Origin: Demequina sp. TMPB413
GTDB lineage: Bacteria > Actinomycetota > Actinomycetes > Actinomycetales > Demequinaceae
DNA length: 64,000 nucleotides
Direction: 5' to 3'
Assembly (NCBI RefSeq): GCF_020447105.2
Contig: NZ_CP096184.1
Coordinates: forward strand, 1,550,001 to 1,614,000
Shown: one piece after another, positions 61,797 to 64,000 of the stretch
Layout: every line of letters starts with the position of its first letter
Position numbering within the stretch: position 1 is the stretch's first letter
Position numbers and translations under genes: made by a program
Notes under the pieces: model-generated
What the model saw: the letters and a program-made list of their open reading frames with translations, nothing else
The model's database searches: none
What the model was told of the DNA's origin: nothing

Positions 61797-62759
61797 CTAG
61801 GCAAACACCAGCAGCGCAACCATGTAGATGCTGAACGCAATCAAGAGCAGCCCTGCTTCGATGCGCGTAATTCTGCCCCTGCCGAGCGGCCACACGGCGA
61901 AGACCACGAGCGCCGCAGTGAGCCCAAACACCACCGGCAAGTCGCGCGCGATGAGGCCCGGCGACACAGCGGCAGGGGCGATTAGGCCAGCGAGGCCGAT
62001 CACGCCGAGGGTATTGAAGAGGTTTGAACCGATGACGTTGCCGAGCGCGAGGTCGTTCTCACCCTTTCGTGCAGCAGCGATGGACGACGCGAGCTCCGGC
62101 GCCGAGGTGCCGATCGCCACGACGGTGAGGCCGATGACGAGGTCTGACCACCCGAGCCGCTCCGCAATCCCCACGGCCCCCCACACGAGCAACCTCGACG
62201 AGAGGACCAACAAAAACAGCCCGACGGCAAGCCACGTCCACGCCGCGCGGCGACTCAAGTGGTGAGCGACCACCTCGGCCTCCACGTCGTCGGCGAGCAA
62301 GTCGTCTCCTGCTTTCCTTGATTGCCAGATCGACCACGCGATGAGTGCGACCAGCAGCGCGACGAGCACCACGGCGTCGGCCCGCGATAGCCGCCCGTCG
62401 AGCATGAGTCCGCCAGCGAGCGCCGTCACTCCAAGAAGGACCGGTAGTTCCTTGCGCAGGATTCCCCTATGGACCAAGACAGGGGTGAGGAGGGCCGTCA
62501 CGCCAAGGATGAGGCCGATGTTTGCGATGTTGGAGCCGATCGCGTTGCCGAGCGCGATCTCGGGTGCGCCCTCTGCGGCGGCGAATGCAGATACGACGAG
62601 CTCTGGAGCCGAGGTCCCAAAGCCGATGACCAGCATGCCGACGAGAAGCGGGGCCATGCCCAGATAGCGCGCCACTGCGGCCGCGCCTTCGACAAAGCGG
62701 TCGGCACTCCATGCGAGCGCGGCGAGCCCGGCTACGGTGGCGAGGACGGCAATCAGCAC
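61797..62759 (-). CDS. Calcium/sodium antiporter, CaCA family (YrbG-like)
   Basis: A 320-aa antiporter with two inverted repeats: GFGTSAPELVVSAFAAAEGAPEIALGNAIGSNIANIG and AIGTSAPELASSIAAARKGENDLALGNVIGSNLFNTLG are the alpha repeats with the GTSAPE and GN(A/V)IGSN motifs. About ten helices. It starts with GTG. Likely exports calcium or another cation in exchange for sodium or protons. Confidence 0.95.
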   Translation of the reverse strand: MLIAVLATVAGLAALAWSADRFVEGAAAVARYLGMAPLLVGMLVIGFGTSAPELVVSAFAAAEGAPEIALGNAIGSNIANIGLILGVTALLTPVLVHRGILRKELPVLLGVTALAGGLMLDGRLSRADAVVLVALLVALIAWSIWQSRKAGDDLLADDVEAEVVAHHLSRRAAWTWLAVGLFLLVLSSRLLVWGAVGIAERLGWSDLVIGLTVVAIGTSAPELASSIAAARKGENDLALGNVIGSNLFNTLGVIGLAGLIAPAAVSPGLIARDLPVVFGLTAALVVFAVWPLGRGRITRIEAGLLLIAFSIYMVALLVFA

Positions 62760-62919
62760 CGGACGAGCCTACCTGGGGCCGGTCTCCCCCACAGGAGGGG
62801 AATTTGCCTCAGGTCAGTGACGGGAAACCTACGGTCGCGTAGGGTGAGGGCCAGCCGCACCCAGTGTGTGAGTCCCCGGCCACAGGTGGCACGCCGCCGC
62901 AACACCCCTCAGGAGAGGC

Positions 62920-64000
62920 ATGACCTCAACGTCCCAGCACGCTTCCGAAACCGCAGCAGCCTCGCGAGCAGCGGAGCCAAAGCACGTCAACCACATCACG
63001 CGGTCGTTCACCGAACTCGCGTCGACCGTGCGCGAGACGGGCTTGCTGGCGCGGTCGTACACCTTCTACGGCGTCTACAGCGCGGTACTGGTGCTGGCCC
63101 TCGGCGGAGTGATCGCAGGCATCGTGCTGCTGGGGGATTCGTGGTTCCAGCTGCTGATGGCGTTCGCGCTCGCGGTGGTCTTCACGCAGTTCGCGTTCAT
63201 GGGGCATGAGGCCTCGCACCGCGCAATCTTTGTCTCTGGCCCTGCCAACGACCGGCTCGGTCGCTTCCTCAGCACCGTGGTGGTGGGCATCAGCTACCAG
63301 TGGTGGATGAACAAGCACTCGCGCCACCACGCGAACCCGAATCAGATGGGCAAAGACCCTGACATCGCGAGCGACACCATCATGTTCGTCGAAGAGGACG
63401 CATCGCGGTCGAAGGGCCTGGTCCGCGCCATCGTCAAGCGTCAGGGCTGGATCTTCTTCCCCATCCTCACGCTTGAGGGCATCAACCTCCACTATCGCTC
63501 GGTCGCCTCGCTCGTTCAGCAGGGCAGCCGCCGCCAGAAGTGGACGGAGATTCCCGCGATTGCTCTGCACTTCGGGCTGTACTTGGTGCCGCTGTTCCTC
63601 TTCCTCCCGCTCGGCATGGCCTTCGCGTTCCTCGGCGTCCAGATGGCCGTCTTCGGCGTCTACATGGGGGCGTCCTTCGCGCCAAACCACAAGGGAATGA
63701 TGATCGTGCCAGAGGGCACCAAGATGGACTTCCTGTCCAAGCAGGTGCTGACAAGCCGCAACATCCGCGGCGGCTGGCCCATGTCGATCCTCATGGGCGG
63801 CCTGAACTTCCAGATCGAGCACCACTTGTTCCCCAACATGGCGCGCCCCCACCTGATTCGCACACGCGAGATCGTGCGGGAGGAGTGCGCCACGCTGGGG
63901 CTGCCGTACACCGAGACGTCGCTGATGGAGTCCTACGGGATCGTGATCCGCTACCTCAACAAGGTGGGTCTCGCCGCCCGCGACCCCTTCGACTGCCCCG
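62920..64000 (+). CDS. Acyl-lipid/acyl-CoA fatty-acid desaturase (3' end beyond window)
   Basis: An open frame of 360 codons from ATG 62920 (AGGAG 4 bases before) still open at the window end. It is a membrane di-iron desaturase: helices near 55-75 and 78-95, first box GHEASH, second HSRHH, then two more helices and third box QIEHHLF. The LLARSYTFYGVYSAVLVL start and NPNQMGKDPDIASDTIMF segment match actinobacterial DesA3-like enzymes. It would introduce a double bond into acyl chains. Only the C-terminal tail is missing. Confidence 0.93.
   Translation, partial: MTSTSQHASETAAASRAAEPKHVNHITRSFTELASTVRETGLLARSYTFYGVYSAVLVLALGGVIAGIVLLGDSWFQLLMAFALAVVFTQFAFMGHEASHRAIFVSGPANDRLGRFLSTVVVGISYQWWMNKHSRHHANPNQMGKDPDIASDTIMFVEEDASRSKGLVRAIVKRQGWIFFPILTLEGINLHYRSVASLVQQGSRRQKWTEIPAIALHFGLYLVPLFLFLPLGMAFAFLGVQMAVFGVYMGASFAPNHKGMMIVPEGTKMDFLSKQVLTSRNIRGGWPMSILMGGLNFQIEHHLFPNMARPHLIRTREIVREECATLGLPYTETSLMESYGIVIRYLNKVGLAARDPFDCP

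Noticed and set aside
61322..62759. Arsenic-resistance island around arsC
   Set aside because: No arsR, arsB/acr3 or arsenic-responsive gene is present; the neighbour is a CaCA cation antiporter.

Overview
The window is a high-GC, gene-dense stretch of actinobacterial chromosome. Gene content points to the order Micrococcales: a DUF222 HNH protein, DUF2017, DUF3039, DUF4126 and DUF4916 proteins, a MetP/MetS importer, EttA, a group II truncated haemoglobin and a ClpS-DUF2017-MurI-RNase PH-RdgB cluster. A Demequina- or Cellulomonas-like organism is a reasonable guess, but the genus cannot be fixed from sequence alone. There is no rRNA, CRISPR array, insertion sequence or prophage. Four tRNA genes are present: Arg-TCT, His-GTG, Lys-CTT and Leu-TAG.

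Layout. 1-4.4 kb: the 5' end of a DUF222/HNH gene, then a MarR regulator with an uncharacterised 335-aa protein; this cassette is followed by a second copy in which the MarR part has decayed; two small membrane-protein genes follow, one interrupted by an in-frame stop. 4.5-5.3 kb: a DUF1778/GNAT toxin-antitoxin pair. 5.4-10.9 kb: two tandem M1 aminopeptidases separated by a palindrome-rich spacer. 11-16.9 kb: membrane proteins, MalQ, an MscS channel translationally coupled to a truncated haemoglobin, and acyl-CoA thioesterase II. 17-20.6 kb: a ProVWX-type osmoprotectant importer behind a structured leader. 20.6-22.7 kb: a 53-aa membrane microprotein and the MetP/MetS transporter. 22.7-28.1 kb: EttA, an SSB-like protein and two coupled dynamin-like GTPases. 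28.2-31.6 kb: tRNA-Arg, a PAS-GGDEF protein overlapping it antisense, a chemoreceptor and a lipoprotein.

31.7-39.2 kb: a LacI-controlled sugar ABC operon of YtfQRT/YjfF (galactofuranose) type, with two complete double-domain ATPases. 39.4-46.1 kb: an old yellow enzyme, a PadR-controlled ABC exporter and a GntR (YtrA)-controlled ABC module. 46.2-47.9 kb: oligoribonuclease, tRNA-His and a DUF4126 protein. 47.9-51.3 kb: a second osmoprotectant ABC system whose binding protein appears to be circularly permuted. 51.3-54.7 kb: tRNA-Lys, a Bcp peroxiredoxin, an EAL phosphodiesterase, tRNA-Leu, thioredoxin and a Nudix-like protein. 54.7-58.9 kb: the rdgB-rph-MBL-murI-DUF2017-clpS operon and a DUF3039 gene. 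58.9-64 kb: an ABC exporter, ArsC, a CaCA antiporter and a fatty-acid desaturase cut by the window end.

Themes: osmotic stress (two osmolyte importers, MscS), membrane remodelling (GTPase pair, desaturase), c-di-GMP and linear-dinucleotide turnover (GGDEF, EAL, Orn), and several locally autoregulated transporters with operators on or next to predicted -10 boxes. Several promoters look leaderless. The observation most worth following is the permuted osmoprotectant-binding protein; next are the duplicated MarR cassette, the GTPase pair and the 40-nt perfect palindrome between the aminopeptidase genes.
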